Shown in pieces: positions 10,080-21,659 of a stretch of DNA of 64,000 nucleotides. Position 1 is the stretch's first letter. Every line of letters begins with the position of its first letter. Source of the stretch: Acanthococcus lagerstroemiae (Eukaryota; Arthropoda; Insecta; Hemiptera; Eriococcidae); NCBI GenBank assembly GCA_031841125.1, contig CM063108.1, positions 9,779,683 through 9,843,682 of the forward strand. The letters run 5' to 3'. The notes under the pieces were generated by a model. The model was not told the origin of the DNA, ran no database searches, and saw nothing but the letters and a program-made list of their open reading frames with translations. Position numbers and translations under genes: made by a program.

Positions 10080-12420
10080 AATATAAAATACTATTGCAGC
10101 ATCAGTTTCGTTGAATTGCCGCAATTTTTTTTTTTTCATTGATAAAGAAAGCAATGAGAATTTCCGTGGAATATTATTTGTTCGTTATTGGTCTGAAATT
10201 CTACGAGTAAAATTGCTACAAAATATGAATTTTTTCGCGAATTTGCCGTCTTCATGCGGATGTATTTCTGAAACCAGGGATTTCCCAGACGGCCGGTAGT
10301 TCACATATGGATTGTAAAACCAAATGAACTAGGAACAATCATAATCTCAAATGGAACAAAATTTTGTTGTACTATGTAATCAATCGAACTCCTCTGTCCG
10401 TAAAAACGTCACCGAGGGAAGTGTAAGTAGGAGAACCTTATCAGGTTTACCCGGGGAATTAGACGAAAAGTTAAGTACATAGGAGGACGAGGGGGAAGGA
10501 GGTGAAAATATATCAATTCTCTCGTTTTACCGGCCAAAAAATATATGTAAAAGCAAATATGTCCCTAAGTCTCTAATTTTCAACACATGCACTTCCTTGG
10601 TTCCATACGCCAAAATGCATTCGCCAAAAGTGCAAGACTTTTGACTTGTACACTGTCATCAGAACAGAGTCACAACACTTAACTGCAAATCATGCCCCCC
10701 CCCTGGTTTTATTTTTAACAAGTTAATTGTAAAGTGGTTCTAATGAAATTATACGTACACTCATACAAAAAAAAAAAAAACACGGCGCTTATACAGCTAC
10801 AAGGAATGAAAAGAGGTCGTAAATTATACAGGAACCTTTCATGGAATTCGTCAATTCCGAGTAAATTACGCTAAATGCAAGTACATAATTGCATCTGCCT
10901 CTACCGAAGTAAGTACCACTTCGTACCACGACTGCAGAAGGACGCAATAACGTTAATTTAATTACGATTGCTATGTGGAAGTTGAGACTGGAGACGCCAT
11001 GCCACACCGTTGGTGCGTTTTAACACTTTAATGTTAAAACTGGTCCGTAACTTACGGTTATGGATCTGAAAATGTCAGACCTGGCGGAAAATCCCGCGAA
11101 AAATTCACCGCAATTCTGTGACATCACTTGCTCGGGAGCTCGCGGATGCAAATTCAATGTCAGTAGAATGTTCGAGCTCCGCCTTTCGACTTATTTACAA
11201 TAAGCTGAAGAAGAAAATTCGGTCGATACAGTTTCCAGAAATTTTCCATTTAACTGGTTTAATTTGAATTAAAAATCAAACGTCAACGCTTTCCAAACCA
11301 CAAACGATAATGAAGACACAATTGCGAAGCTGATTTCTCACTAGATTAAACGATGATATGAAGTAAATGGTAATGATACTGGGCTGTGCGAGTCTGCGAA
11401 TGCTAATCCGAAAGATGTTTTTCAAAAATAAAAACGCGGAATTTGAAATTTAGCCTGATTTGAGGATGAAGAAATCGATATGGTTGCGTCCTTAAAAGCA
11501 TCGTAAAATTTCCATTTTCACGCGTGACAATTCATATAATGTCATTTTTTATTCACTCGGAAGATCTTACTTCATATACTCGTACACGGAAACGATCTTC
11601 GAACAGTGTGCCATATACTCATCACGAATAAAATGAAAAGCCGAGTCAATTAATTTTATGCGTATTTTTATTCGACTTTTACTTTCATTCGCTTTAAAAA
11701 AACATCCAACAAAGACATCCCGTTAATCGTATTTAACTCACTTCCAGTAAAATTTAATTTTCCTTCGAAGCTATTTAATTGTCTTTACCTACTCGAGATG
11801 CTGATTTAAAACAGTCGTCGTAATCCCATATACCGCCATAAGCGACTACAATGTCGAACACACCGGACGAGATGACGTAAATGATAATTACGTTCGTATT
11901 AATCGACAGAACCAGGAAAATGCGGTCGCAGTTGGTCTCTAGGCTGACTGAGTGTCCTCTGCCCCGTCTCTTAGAATGTGGAACACGAGTAATTCGTGAA
12001 TCACGAGTTACTGCATTATTGGTACTATTATAGTATACATGTAACCACCAGCCAGCATTTGAAAAGCAGTAGACTGTTAATGTTAGAGAGCATATAATAG
12101 CATTGAACATTGAAGCACAGAAACAACATGAATGTTTGATCGTGCAGTATAGAAAATTTACACCATTTTAATGTGTTGTTGGTATTTGTTAACACACGAG
12201 GGGAACTGGTCAAGGGGAGAGCGCCATGAGAGCGTGTGTTTCGCTTAAGAAATTTAAAGAAGCCATCGCCCGTGTACAAGTGCTCTTTTAATGGAAATAT
12301 TCATTACAATTAACGCAACATTGTCTATCTGGTTGGTATAATTGTTCGTATTGTTTTGTCTTAACCCGGTTAGGAAAATGAATTTCCTCCGCCACTGTGT
12401 GATAAACTGACGTTAATACA
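10080..12420. other. Intergenic, nothing recognised
   Basis: 2.3 kb of mixed AT-rich sequence with a poly-T near 10126 and poly-A near 10768. Reading frames are short and without known motifs. The right edge is the 14-bp target site of the LINE. Confidence 0.5.
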
Positions 12421-12595
12421 GGTAGGTACATACATTACATTTGTGTGTGAAGTGGCGCTACATGCACCGAGCGCTCAGACGTTGCAGTCCATTGCACTAT
12501 TCCTCAAGTTGCTGTTAAGGATCAGCTCAGTAGCCTCACTTTTATAGCCAAAGTGAGAATTTTACTTAGCTCTATCCCTTTGACTTCACTGGGTG

Positions 12596-12870
12596 CTATA
12601 GATATTCTAGCCCCAATGCTTCGCGTCTTGTCCCGGCTATTGCTGGGCACCGACATATGATATGGATCGAGGTTTCTTCCTCTTCTCCACAGTACCTACA
12701 GGAGCCGCTTCTTACCACTCCTATTTTATACCACATGTGTTTTGTGGCCCCATGACCGGTTAATAGTCCGACCATGAGCCTTGCATGTTTCCTGTCAAGC
12801 CCTAATAGGAACTTGGCATACTTACTGGGGTGTCTCCTATCGTGTTTTACTGACGTTCATGCCACTGGCC
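12596..12870 (-). pseudogene. LINE ORF2 C-terminal CCHC-like region
   Basis: The last segment of ORF2, in a different frame from the RNase H part. It reads KYAKFLLGLDRKHARLMVG, LLTGHGATKHMWYKIGVV, then a zinc-knuckle-like CRYCGEEEETSIHIICRCP (C-x2-C-x7-H-x4-C), then TRREALGLEYL and TAG at 12596-12598. LLTGH followed by a CCHC motif is typical of I, R1 and LOA-like ORF2 tails; its role in the element is probably nucleic-acid binding. Confidence 0.78.
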
Positions 12871-12922
12871 AATCGCCAGTGCATTTCCGTCTGCTTGCTT
12901 ATCCAAGCCTTTACTTTGGATT

Positions 12923-13930
12923 TTATGACGCTGTATATGCTACAGGAAGACACGGCCTGGGCGTTGCCAGTTCTTTTTTGGTGCCCTCCTTCGCCAGCTT
13001 GCCAGCGATTCTGTTCCCTTTTATGCCGCAGTGTCCCGGTGTCCATAGTACGGCGACCCGGTTCTCCTGAGCAAGGGTGTATAGTTTGTTAACACACTCC
13101 GCCACTACTAGGGATGTAGTTTGGTGTGACGATAGTACTTTGATAGCTGATTGGCTGTCTGTACAGATATAGATCTGCTTATTAACAAGGCCCTTCTGCT
13201 GGCTTCTCTCAATGGCCACCGTGATCGCCATTATCTTCGCTTGGAGGATAGTGACGCTCTCGCCCAGTGCCACTGAACAGTTGTCAGCGCCTTTTGCATT
13301 CGTGATTCCGATTCCTACACCTTGGTCATTCTTAGAGGCATCTGCAAACCACACATTCTCCTCTTTTCCTAGAATGCTTGGCCACCTTTTTTCCCAAGCC
13401 TCCCGTGTGGGTATTAGCGCACGGTATGGTTTGTCAAAGAGATGTTCCATCGCAATTCTATCCTTTGGCATCCCAAAGCATTTGTCTATCGTCCCGGCCA
13501 TCTCCCATATCCTTCCGTGGCCTGTCTTATGGGCCCGAAGGTTTGGTTGACCCAGACGATAAGCCCCCATTATCGCCGCTGCTTCTATAGCAGTGTGAAG
13601 TGGTGGCAAGTTCAGGAGCCTTTCTAGTGCCTTTGTCGGCACCGTACTCATTGCCCCCGTTGTCATCACGCACGCGAGCCTTTGCAGGTGGTCTACTTCC
13701 TCTCTGACGTTGGTCAGGTGGACCCGGCCCCACCACACAATGGCCGCATATGTGATTCTGGGGCGTATTACACCGGTATATATCCAGTGCATCATTTTGG
13801 GAGAGAGTCCCCAGGTCCTGCCGACATAAGTGCGGCAAGCCCAAAGAGCCTCAATCCCTTTTTTTATTTTATCTGAAACGTGATCCCTCCAGGAGAGTTT
13901 TTCATCAAGATACACTTCTAAGTACTTCAC
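12923..13930 (-). pseudogene. LINE ORF2 thumb and RNase H domain
   Basis: 335-codon frame starting at KYLEVYLDEKLSWRDHV (RT thumb), then WIYTGVIRPRITYAAIVWWG (about residues 49-68) and an RNase H domain from about residue 194. The domain removes RNA from the RNA-DNA hybrid. The first Asp is present (WFADAS, residue 197), as are CTDSQSA (Asp258) and the His in TPGHCG (300). The Glu normally in QAE is Lys (QAKIMAI, 232) and the late Asp in the usual EIAD motif is Gly (NRIAGKLA). Two of four catalytic acids are therefore lost. The frame joins the RT frame through a one-base shift near 13950. Confidence 0.85.
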
Positions 13931-15366
13931 CTTTTTCCTGTGAGGGCTAACGGTCTTCCCTTGTATTGCACCTTGATCAGCTCCTTGCCTTTCCTTTTAC
14001 GAGTGAAAAGAGTGATCTCCGTTTTGTCCGGGTTTATCGATAACCCCTTTTTCGCACACCATTTTTCCACACATCGGAGTCCCCACTGCGTTATCTCCGC
14101 GATGGTTCCCGGAAATTTGCCGGTTACCACCACAACCAAATCGTCAGCGTAGCCCTGTGTGTATATTTTTTGCCCATTTAACTCCTCCAGCAAGCTGTCC
14201 ACCACCAGGCTCCACAGTAGGGGAGAGAGTACTCCCCCTTGTGGGCAGCCCCTGATGGTAGTTGCATGGATCAGTTCTTGTTGGTATGTTATCCGGATCT
14301 CCCTGCCTTTTAGCATAGATACAATCCAGTTTATTAAGCTTTCCTTCACTTCCCTTTCCCTCAGGGCTGTTTCTATGGATTCATGAGAGGTCGCGTCAAA
14401 CGCTCCCTGTATATCCATGAATGTTGCCAGGACATAATCTCCGCCAGTCATCCCTCTCTCGATTACTGTAACAAGTGAGTGCAGTGATGACTCTACTGAT
14501 TTGCCTGCACTATATGCATGCTGGTTCTCATTTAGTGGGAATCTTTTCAGGTTAACCTCTCTCAGGTGCCTGTCTATCAGCCTTTCCAAGGTTTTTAGCA
14601 TGAATGATGAGAGACTTATCGGCCTGTAGGATTTGGCCTTGCAGGGGTCTCTGCCTGGTTTAGGCAAAAACACCACTCTCACACCCCTCCACGATTTTGG
14701 AATGTGCCCTAGGGCTAATGATGCCCTGAGGACCCTAATGAACGTTCCCATTATGGTCTCTAGTCCTGTCTGTAAGCAGACTGGATAGATTCCATCTGGA
14801 CCCGGTGCTTTGTACGGCGAGAATGTGTTTACCGCCCAACATACCCTGTCTGGTGTAACCACCTCCTTCGCCGTTTCCCAATCTGTTCCTTTTCGCACAC
14901 TGTCGGCTCCTGGTAGCGGCTGTGTGTTTTCCATAATTTTTGCTCCCGGAAAGTGCATGTCAATGAGGTGCTCTATTGCCTCTCTCGGGGTGGTGGAGAA
15001 ACCACCCGTCGGGAGTTCGAGCGGCCCCTCTGCCACCCACCTTTCCTTAGTGAGAAGTTTCTGCAGGCATGCCGTCTCCGGTACCTTTTCTATAGATTCG
15101 CAGAAACGTCTCCACCCCTCTGTTTTGGCTTGCTTTACCGCCTTTTTATATGCTTTTTGGGCCTCATGATATAATTCCCAGTAAGCCGGTGTATTATTTT
15201 TCAGTGCAGCCCTCAGCCTTCTTCGAGTGTCTTTCCTACGTTTCCCCAACTCTGCTGTCCACCAGATGGTTTTACGTAATTTTATTATCTTAGGCTCACA
15301 GTTCTTCTCGTAGGCGTCCCTGAGTGCACCATCCAGTATGTTGGCTTGTGCTTCCAGGTCGTCCAC
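13927..15366 (-). pseudogene. LINE ORF2 reverse transcriptase domain
   Basis: 479-codon open frame holding the whole RT core. It copies element RNA at the nicked target. Motifs: KAPGPDGIYP (residues 186-195), PISLSSFMLKTLERLI, motif A FMDIQGAFD (catalytic Asp 318), GCPQGGVLSPLLW (373-385), and the catalytic YADDLVVV (407-414). All RT active-site residues are intact. The first Met of this frame is not a true start: the protein enters from the endonuclease frame through an indel in an A-run near 15438, upstream codons reading WGGFKNDLERLTSYNWQR. It ends at TGA 13927-13929, past the point where the thumb frame takes over. Confidence 0.9.
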
Positions 15367-15404
15367 GTTCTGAATCCGTTGCCAGTTGTAACTTGTCAGT
15401 CTTT

Positions 15405-16142
15405 CTAAGTCATTCTTGAAGCCTCCCCAGTTTTTGTTTTCCTAGGGTTCCTAATAGCTCTTTGTTCCTCCTTAGGTGCCCGGATCTGGTACTGGATGTA
15501 TCGGTGATCCGATAAAGACGGTTCGTCCAACACTCTCCATCCCTGGACTCGGTCCCTAAGTTTGGAATTACAGAGTGTTATGTCTATAACTTCTTGCCTT
15601 ACTTTTGTGACAAACGTTGGTTTGCTTCCCTCATTTAGAACAAGGAGATCCTGTGTCGCAAGGTAGTCTACTAGCCCTTTCCCTCTCGGATTTGTGCCTG
15701 TACTCCCCCAGATAGTATGGTGCGAGTTGGCATCGCATCCGACAAGAAGGTCCAGCTTTTCCCTCACACAGTGTTCCACCAGTTCCCTGAGCTCATCAGT
15801 TGGGGGAGGGTCCCGAGAGTCGGATGGAAAATATGCTGAGCATATTACTATCTTCTTCTTGTTCCCTTTCTCCTCATATTCCAAAGTGGCCGCCACAAGA
15901 TCCCGTAGGGTAAATCCCAGTGTGCAGCTCACTTGATATGTAAATATCGCTGCACGTGGTCTTCCTGCATTTTTTGCATAAATGAGATGCCCCTGTGCCA
16001 TCTGTATGCCTCTCACTTGTTCCCGATGATACCATGGTTCCTGTAACAGGCATATATTTGTTTGCCCTTTTTGCAGCCTCCTGCTCAGTAGGTAACAGGC
16101 TGCTTTGCATTGGTGCAGATTAATTTGCAATACCCTTATCAT
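15405..16142 (-). CDS. LINE ORF2 endonuclease (EEP) domain
   Basis: 245-codon frame with an apurinic-like endonuclease/exonuclease/phosphatase domain that nicks the target DNA for target-primed reverse transcription. The ATG at 16142 is the likely ORF2 start. Signature residues are all there: Asn8 in IRVLQINLHQ, Glu35 in CLLQEPW, Asp137 and Asn139 in VGCDANSHH, Asp187 in EVIDITLCN, and SDH at 211-213. The frame ends at 15405 only because of an indel in the A-run near 15438; the protein should continue into the RT domain. ORF1 ends 27 bp upstream. Confidence 0.87.
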   Translation of the reverse strand: MIRVLQINLHQCKAACYLLSRRLQKGQTNICLLQEPWYHREQVRGIQMAQGHLIYAKNAGRPRAAIFTYQVSCTLGFTLRDLVAATLEYEEKGNKKKIVICSAYFPSDSRDPPPTDELRELVEHCVREKLDLLVGCDANSHHTIWGSTGTNPRGKGLVDYLATQDLLVLNEGSKPTFVTKVRQEVIDITLCNSKLRDRVQGWRVLDEPSLSDHRYIQYQIRAPKEEQRAIRNPRKTKTGEASRMT

Positions 16143-16169
16143 TCCGTGTATAGCTTTTCTCTGTTATCC

Positions 16170-17228
16170 TCAGACTGTCACCTTGACATCAACCAGGCGG
16201 TCCAGGAAAAACAGCTTGTTGCCCTTTCTTCTCAGGTACTTCACTGACTCCTCGTCGACACCCACCGCCAGAAGTGTACCTTTCGGTTCCTCCCTGCAAT
16301 GGGCAACGTACCAGGACCCAGCAGACAGCCCCTGATTCTGCAGCTCCAGCCTCTTTAGGAGCACTTGCGCTGTTCGCCCACTTGTAGGCAGCCAGACCGA
16401 CGCGCTGGTCAGCTTCGGCAGACCCTCCCAGGGCGCGACTTTGAGAGTTTCCTCTCCCAGTCGCACCCCGCTGGCGAGCCCCGCCAAGAAGCGTTCCCGG
16501 CTCGTCTGGTCCGCGCATACCACCTGCAGTGTTCCTTGATACAGCGTTATTTGTTTGATGTTCGGTAACGCCGTTCCCGGTAGTTCCCAAAGCATCTCAC
16601 GAATAACGCCTTAGGCGTCCTTTGCTTCCTCGGCCGTCAGAGTGGTCTTCGGGTAGCCGTCCCGAAAGATGGCCACCTTATGTCCCTCCTCCGCCGCCGC
16701 CGAAGCATAGGTCGTCGTCCTACTCTTTTTTGGCGCTGCCTTCTCGGGTCCCGTCGACGGGGTTTCCCGCGGTCTCTTGCCTGACAATGGAGTTCCCGCA
16801 GAGGTTCCCTTTTCAGGTGTGCCCCCCTTGGTTCTTCCACCGTCCTCCTGCTGTCTCTGCTTCTCACGCTGCGCCTTCCTTTTCTGCGCTCCTGTACGTT
16901 TTCTCCTTTCTTCTTCTGTTGTTTTGGCGACGGATCCCTGGTTCCCTGGTCCGCCCCCTTGTGTCCCTGCTTCACCGGATCCACCCGTAGATGTCTCCGG
17001 TTCCCTGGTCTCCGTCTCCATCTTCTCGCCCAGTGTCATTCGGTCCATCACTTCTGACAGCCCTTCCGCTGCACGCTTCTCTCCAGTGTCCCTGCGGGTC
17101 CGGCTTTCGCCAGCCCCAGCAGGTCCGCTTTCCTTACTTAAAAAAAAATGAGGTTTTGTTTCTTCCATATGGTTCCCACGAGTACCAGAGAAATATATCG
17201 TCCACCGTGGCAGAGCTCCGAGTACCAC
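16170..17228 (-). pseudogene. LINE ORF1 (gag-like, DUF4780-like C-terminus)
   Basis: ORF1 of the same LINE, an RNA-binding gag-like protein that would package element RNA. The N-terminal 200 codons (17228-16611) are low-complexity, rich in Glu, Lys, Gly and Thr, with a possible nuclear signal (KKSRTTTYASAAAE). After an in-frame TAA at 16611-16613 the same frame reopens (GVIRE then MLWELPGTAL) and runs to 16170. The second part includes GSWYVAHCREEPKGTLLAVG and VDEESVKYLRR, which resembles DUF4780 found in insect ORF1 proteins. A single TAA separates the halves; it is most likely a point mutation. Confidence 0.75.
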
Positions 17229-17394
17229 GGCAAGCTTACTTACTGAGGGAGGTCAGCCGGTATCCCTCAGGTTCCTATTCGCGACTGTTTTAGCCCAACA
17301 GCCATGCATCCGTTCGGCATAGGTAACACCAACCTTGGGATTGGGCCCGTAGCTGTACTGAGATACAGGCTACGGAAAGAATGGGGTAGGCAAC

Positions 17395-18747
17395 CGGAGA
17401 TGCCTAACGGGAACGAACGACTCGTTCTTCGTTCCTTCAGCTAGGGAACGACGCCGTTCCGTTCTTTTTTCGTTCCGGAACGAGGAACGGAACGACGGAA
17501 CGGCCGTTCCCTTATCAGTATTATTCCCCTATCATTTCGCTGTAAGCCTGATTGTTTATTTTTATTCGCAATTTGTAAAATTTTAATTCCTAATGAAGGA
17601 AATAGAATTTTTCATGCCTTCACCTTAATTCGCTGCAGGTAGAGGTTGCACTATTTTTATTTTTATGAAGAAACCGAAGAAAGTACCTGCAAGTAAACTG
17701 AATCCACCTTTGTTGTTACCTACAAATTTCAAGATTCAGGTACTCCTCATGTTCCTTAATTGTCGATTTGAGATCGGTTGTTATCGGCGAAAATTAATGA
17801 TGATTGGTGTCAAGTCTGTTTCCTTGCCATTCTTGTTGATAGTGAAAACATATTTTTATGAAATAATATTTCTCTATCTACGCAACATGATAACCAGGGT
17901 TGAGATTTTTATGCTTTTGCATATTTTTTGCCATTGCTTCACTGAACACTTACCTTTACAAACTGTAAGCTTTGAAGTAAAATGAGCCATATATTTAGAA
18001 AAGCATTTTTTGTATATTTTATGGGTAGTTGCTTATTATTTTCGACTATTTTTAAAATTCTTAAGGCACTTTCTGGCATATTTTCACAAATTTACAGTTT
18101 TAAGGACATAAAAATGCATCTTTCACTAGATTTACTCATTCTTTCTCAGGAAATGGCAACTCTGTCAAAGGAACTTCGAACTTGGTGAACCAAAAGAAAA
18201 ATAACAAAGTCGCCTCTTTCTTTCTTCTCTACCATCAAACTTCGTTACAATACTTTTCATTTTTTATTTCAGTTCAGTACATTATATACTGATGCAGAGC
18301 CTATTTTAGGAGAAATTTGGAACTGCATTGTATATGATTCTGCATACAAAATTTTTCGTCCTCCTCCTCACGAATAAACTTATAATATTCGGCAAACTGA
18401 GGCCATGGACCTGCAGTTTCCGACTGTTCGTTGCACTCATCTGTCATTTAATAAACTTTAAAATGCGAACGAAAAGTATAATTTAAAAAATATGGAAAGA
18501 TTTGCTGATATATATCTACTGAAGTTTTGTTACTCAAATAACTTGAACTGACATGAACCCCCTTCCCCCCTCGGAAAGACAATTCGCGCCTATTTTTTAT
18601 TTATTGGCAATTGACTTTGGGAACGTCGTTCTTCCACATTTTCGTTCCGGCATGAGCCGTTCTGAACGTCGTTCCGGAACGACATGTAAACAGAACGGGA
18701 ACGGAACGAGGAACGAGCCGTTCTTCTCGACTCGTTCGGCATCTCTG
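17395..18747. mobile_element. hAT-type non-autonomous element in LINE 5' UTR
   Basis: 1353-bp insert flanked by a perfect 8-bp duplication TAGGCAAC (17387-17394 and 18748-18755). Ends are CGGAGATGCC on the left and GGCATCTCTG on the right, a 10-bp TIR with one mismatch (CAGAGATGCC type). An 8-bp duplication with CA(G)-type ends fits hAT. Both subterminal regions (17410-17510, 18615-18735) are packed with GGAACG/CGTTCC and CGTTC motifs in both orientations. The AT-rich middle contains no recognisable transposase; a 106-codon frame at 17665-17985 has no known motif. Confidence 0.82.
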
Positions 18748-18755
18748 TAGGCAAC

Positions 18756-19107
18756 TCATCGTCTGTCGTACACGGGTCACCCGACGCTGGTGACGGCCCT
18801 CACTGCTACATACCCGATTTTGAAAGGGGAGCAGCTTTGCCGTCTATGCCACACGACCATTTTGACTTTAAGTCGTCGGGTCTTTCTTTCGCATCCAACG
18901 TCGGGTTCTCCGCCTAGCGCACAGATTCCGAGCGCGGGACGTGCTTAACTATAGGGACTGAAAGAAGTTAAGACACTAGCGTAAGGTCCTCGGGTGCGCC
19001 ACGCCCGTACTTGCCAGCTGCAAGCCCTTGAGGTTCCCTTTTAGTCGTCTTTTACGACAGGCAGGGTTACCGTGGGAATATTCTGCTACCCGTCCCCACA
19101 CGGGGTT
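18756..19107 (-). other. LINE 5' untranslated region, distal part
   Basis: The GC-richer 5' leader of the LINE, cut from the rest by the hAT insert. It holds TTCCCACGGTAACCCTGCC and GTCGTAAAAGACGACTAAAA (minus strand, about 19075-19035), strings I recall as recurrent in 5' UTRs of insect I-group LINEs. An internal Pol II promoter would be expected here but none is evident. Confidence 0.6.
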
Positions 19108-19339
19108 GGTAGGTACATACAGAGACATACATAATAAAAGCTAGATGACGAACTCTCCATAAGACGCGTGTTAAAAATTTGCGCGCAATCATAGTATAAC
19201 TTGCACCTAACGCGTAGGTCATACGTTCGGGTATACTTTACTAGAATAGCACAAACCAAATTAGCAGGTTATCGAAAAAGTAATCTTTTCAAATCAAATA
19301 TAAATTTGGAAATCAAAAACTTATCTTTGAAAACTTATG

Positions 19340-19735
19340 TTTGGAGTGTAGCCTAGTATGGAAGTGAAACTTGGACCATAAGAAAACCAGAGGAGAGAAG
19401 GATCAGAGCTTTTGAGATGTGGTGCTATAGGGGGATACTTAGTGTCAAATGGACGAATACGGTGAGAAATGAGGAAGCACTGAACAGAGTAGGAGGCCAA
19501 ATACATATTTGGAATTGTTTGAAGAGGAAGAGAGGTAAGCTAATAGGGCATAAACCGAGATACCCAGGAATAATATCACTGCTACTGGAAGGACAGAATT
19601 GGGTAGGGTCGGCAAAGATTCCAGTACGTTCAACAGATAATCGAGGATGTCAAATATAAGGGGTTATCTGGAAATGAAAGAACTCGCACAAGATAAGGAG
19701 AAATGGAGCGCTGTATCAAACCTGTCCTATGACTG
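19340..19735 (+). pseudogene. Non-LTR reverse transcriptase C-terminal fragment
   Basis: Plus-strand frame reads YGSETWTIRKPEERRIRAFE, then MWCYRGILSVKWTNTVRNEE and ALNRVGG (19363-19500), after which frame shifts give VKYKGYLEMKELAQDKEKWS and a stop near 19735. This is the classic C-terminal tail of endonuclease-RT proteins of RTE/CR1-like LINEs. A TAG before YGSETW and later frameshifts mark it as dead. A shorter relative lies at 59255-59340. Confidence 0.8.
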
Positions 19736-19759
19736 ATAACTTTTTCATCATCATTAACG

Positions 19760-21659
19760 ATATTCAATGGCGGAGTTAGCCAGCCTCCAAGAGAATTTAA
19801 TTTTCACCCATGTTACTCTTCTTTGCTGGAAAAGTAGCCATTTTGGGACTGTAGCCACTCCCCCAGAAATACGATTCTAGCAATATCGTTTTCTCAAACG
19901 GAATTCTGAAATTGCGAGTATTGAAAGGCCAAAAGCTCGGTGCACCTAGTACGTAGTTACACGAAACCCCATTCAAGAACAAGTTACTCTTTAAACGAGC
20001 TTCAGAATGTAGCTATTTGAACTTAGGTCTCGTTAGCTGCGCCTACTTAATTAAATTCTATTTATTTCTCGCAGCACTCGACGGTACGCAAAACCATAAC
20101 CAGTTCAACAAACAGCGGATAGAACTGCCTCTGCATAGGTTCCAAGGTTCGTCGTCCCCTAATTACCTTTTGGAATATCGGATTATAATATAATTTCTCG
20201 ATCGATTCGGAATGTTCATCTTAACCGGCTACGCGCGCCTCTGTGCTCTGTGCACACTCCACATGCTACTCTTTTTCCTCTAAAATCCGATGTTATTCAC
20301 CTTCATTCATTAACCCGGCAAAATCATCTACAAGCATCTGGTTATATCAAAAAGAACTAAACCAGTTTGTAATTAACCGAGCTCAGTATGACTTCGATGT
20401 GTAAAAATTCTCGCAGGCACTAAAGCGACATAATTAGATATCGTTAGTAATTTTTTTTTTCATCATTTCTTTTTTTTTTTTTATTTAAAGAAAACAATAC
20501 ATAAATACAAGTACACATTCTAGCATCCCTGAATGGTAAAAAACAAAACGAAAATCGCAATTTCTGTTGAAACAATAGAATCTAATGAATTCGGCATTCG
20601 CGCGTCTGTTTTAGGTCAGTAACCTGTGGTCGCAAATCTGGGTGCGACATTTGTACAAGGAAAAATATATGAAACGCTCCCAGTAAATCCGGCATAGTGT
20701 GATTCACAAGGAAGGGTTTGGTGACATATTTTTAGTTTGAAGTCACTGCTGTTAATATATTGTTTACGTTTAACGGTATAAAAAGGATGACCATGCAGTT
20801 GTTCATCGGTACACGAGACTTTATATGTATAAAACTGTTATTTCTTAAAATATAGGTGTTGGGTTTTTTACACAAGTTCAGTGCTGCGAAACATTCTTCC
20901 CCCCTGGAAATCTAAAATTATACTGACAAATCTGGAACTTCCTGCAACCATTGGGGAAAACTGATTTTCCTAGAATCATTTATCATTAAGGGAGAGTGCT
21001 GTACATTAGAACTTGGAGTTCGGAACCAATTTCATGGAAATATACGCATACCGCGGACACGTTCGTATTTCGGCTACAACTCATCTAAATTGAATGCAAA
21101 GGTCAGCAATTGAATTTTAGTTTGAGTAGCATATTTGTCTCAAGGTACAACACCGGTGTCGACCGTTGAGACACCCAGGAAATAAAACATTAGAATCAAT
21201 TTACCTCAATCAATTTACTACAATCATCATGTTCGCCCACTCGCTACTCAGGTGTACTCTAGTATGTGGTCTCTCGAAAAATAGGCGGAGAATAAAAAAG
21301 GATGTTTTCACGAATGGATTGAACGTTAGAGTTGTCCCAAGGCATGTCTACCCCGAAGTACAAGCAGTGACTTTTATAATACATACATACACATATTTTC
21401 TATAAAATTTGTTAACGAGCAAATGAAAAAATACAGTGGGATCTGAATATATTTGAATGCTGAAAAGTACTCGTCAAAATTACAACAAAACTCACATTAC
21501 AAACCGAAGAACACGTTTTGTGAGTTGAAGTTTTACTATAATAAATCTCAAACGTGTGCGTCACACTTGGATTCCTCTTCCATTTAAAATATGATTGCCC
21601 TTCCTAGTTTTCTCTTATGATTTTCCAGAAAGATTTTTCCTGTATAGTTTCATTGCATA
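19760..21659. other. Intergenic, nothing firmly recognised
   Basis: AT-rich sequence with poly-T runs at 20450-20485. A TATAAAAAGG string at 20776 resembles a TATA box, but no transcript unit or LTR pair can be attached to it. Confidence 0.4.

Larger units (their letters stand above)
12435..19107 (-). mobile_element. I/LOA-type non-LTR retrotransposon, near full length
   Basis: A minus-strand LINE bounded by a perfect 14-bp target duplication, GGTAGGTACATACA at 12421-12434 and 19108-19121. Without the hAT insert (17395-18747) and its 8-bp duplication it is about 5.3 kb. Order from its 5' end: 5' UTR with the string TTCCCACGGTAACCCTGCC (about 19075-19055), ORF1 (17228-16170), ORF2 with endonuclease, RT, RNase H and a CCHC-like tail (16142-12596), and a 3' UTR of about 160 bp ending in GTAA. 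RNase H plus an AP-type endonuclease places it near the I or LOA clades. One stop in ORF1 and at least three frame breaks in ORF2 make this copy inactive, but it is fairly young. Confidence 0.85.

Noticed and set aside
17665..17985. 106-codon frame in the hAT-type insert as its transposase
   Set aside because: No hAT motif (no CERSF-like dimerisation signature), and it is hydrophobic in the manner of AT-rich chance frames.
20776..20785. TATAAAAAGG as a promoter or LTR start
   Set aside because: No transcript unit, downstream gene, primer-binding site or matching LTR was found; chance in AT-rich DNA.
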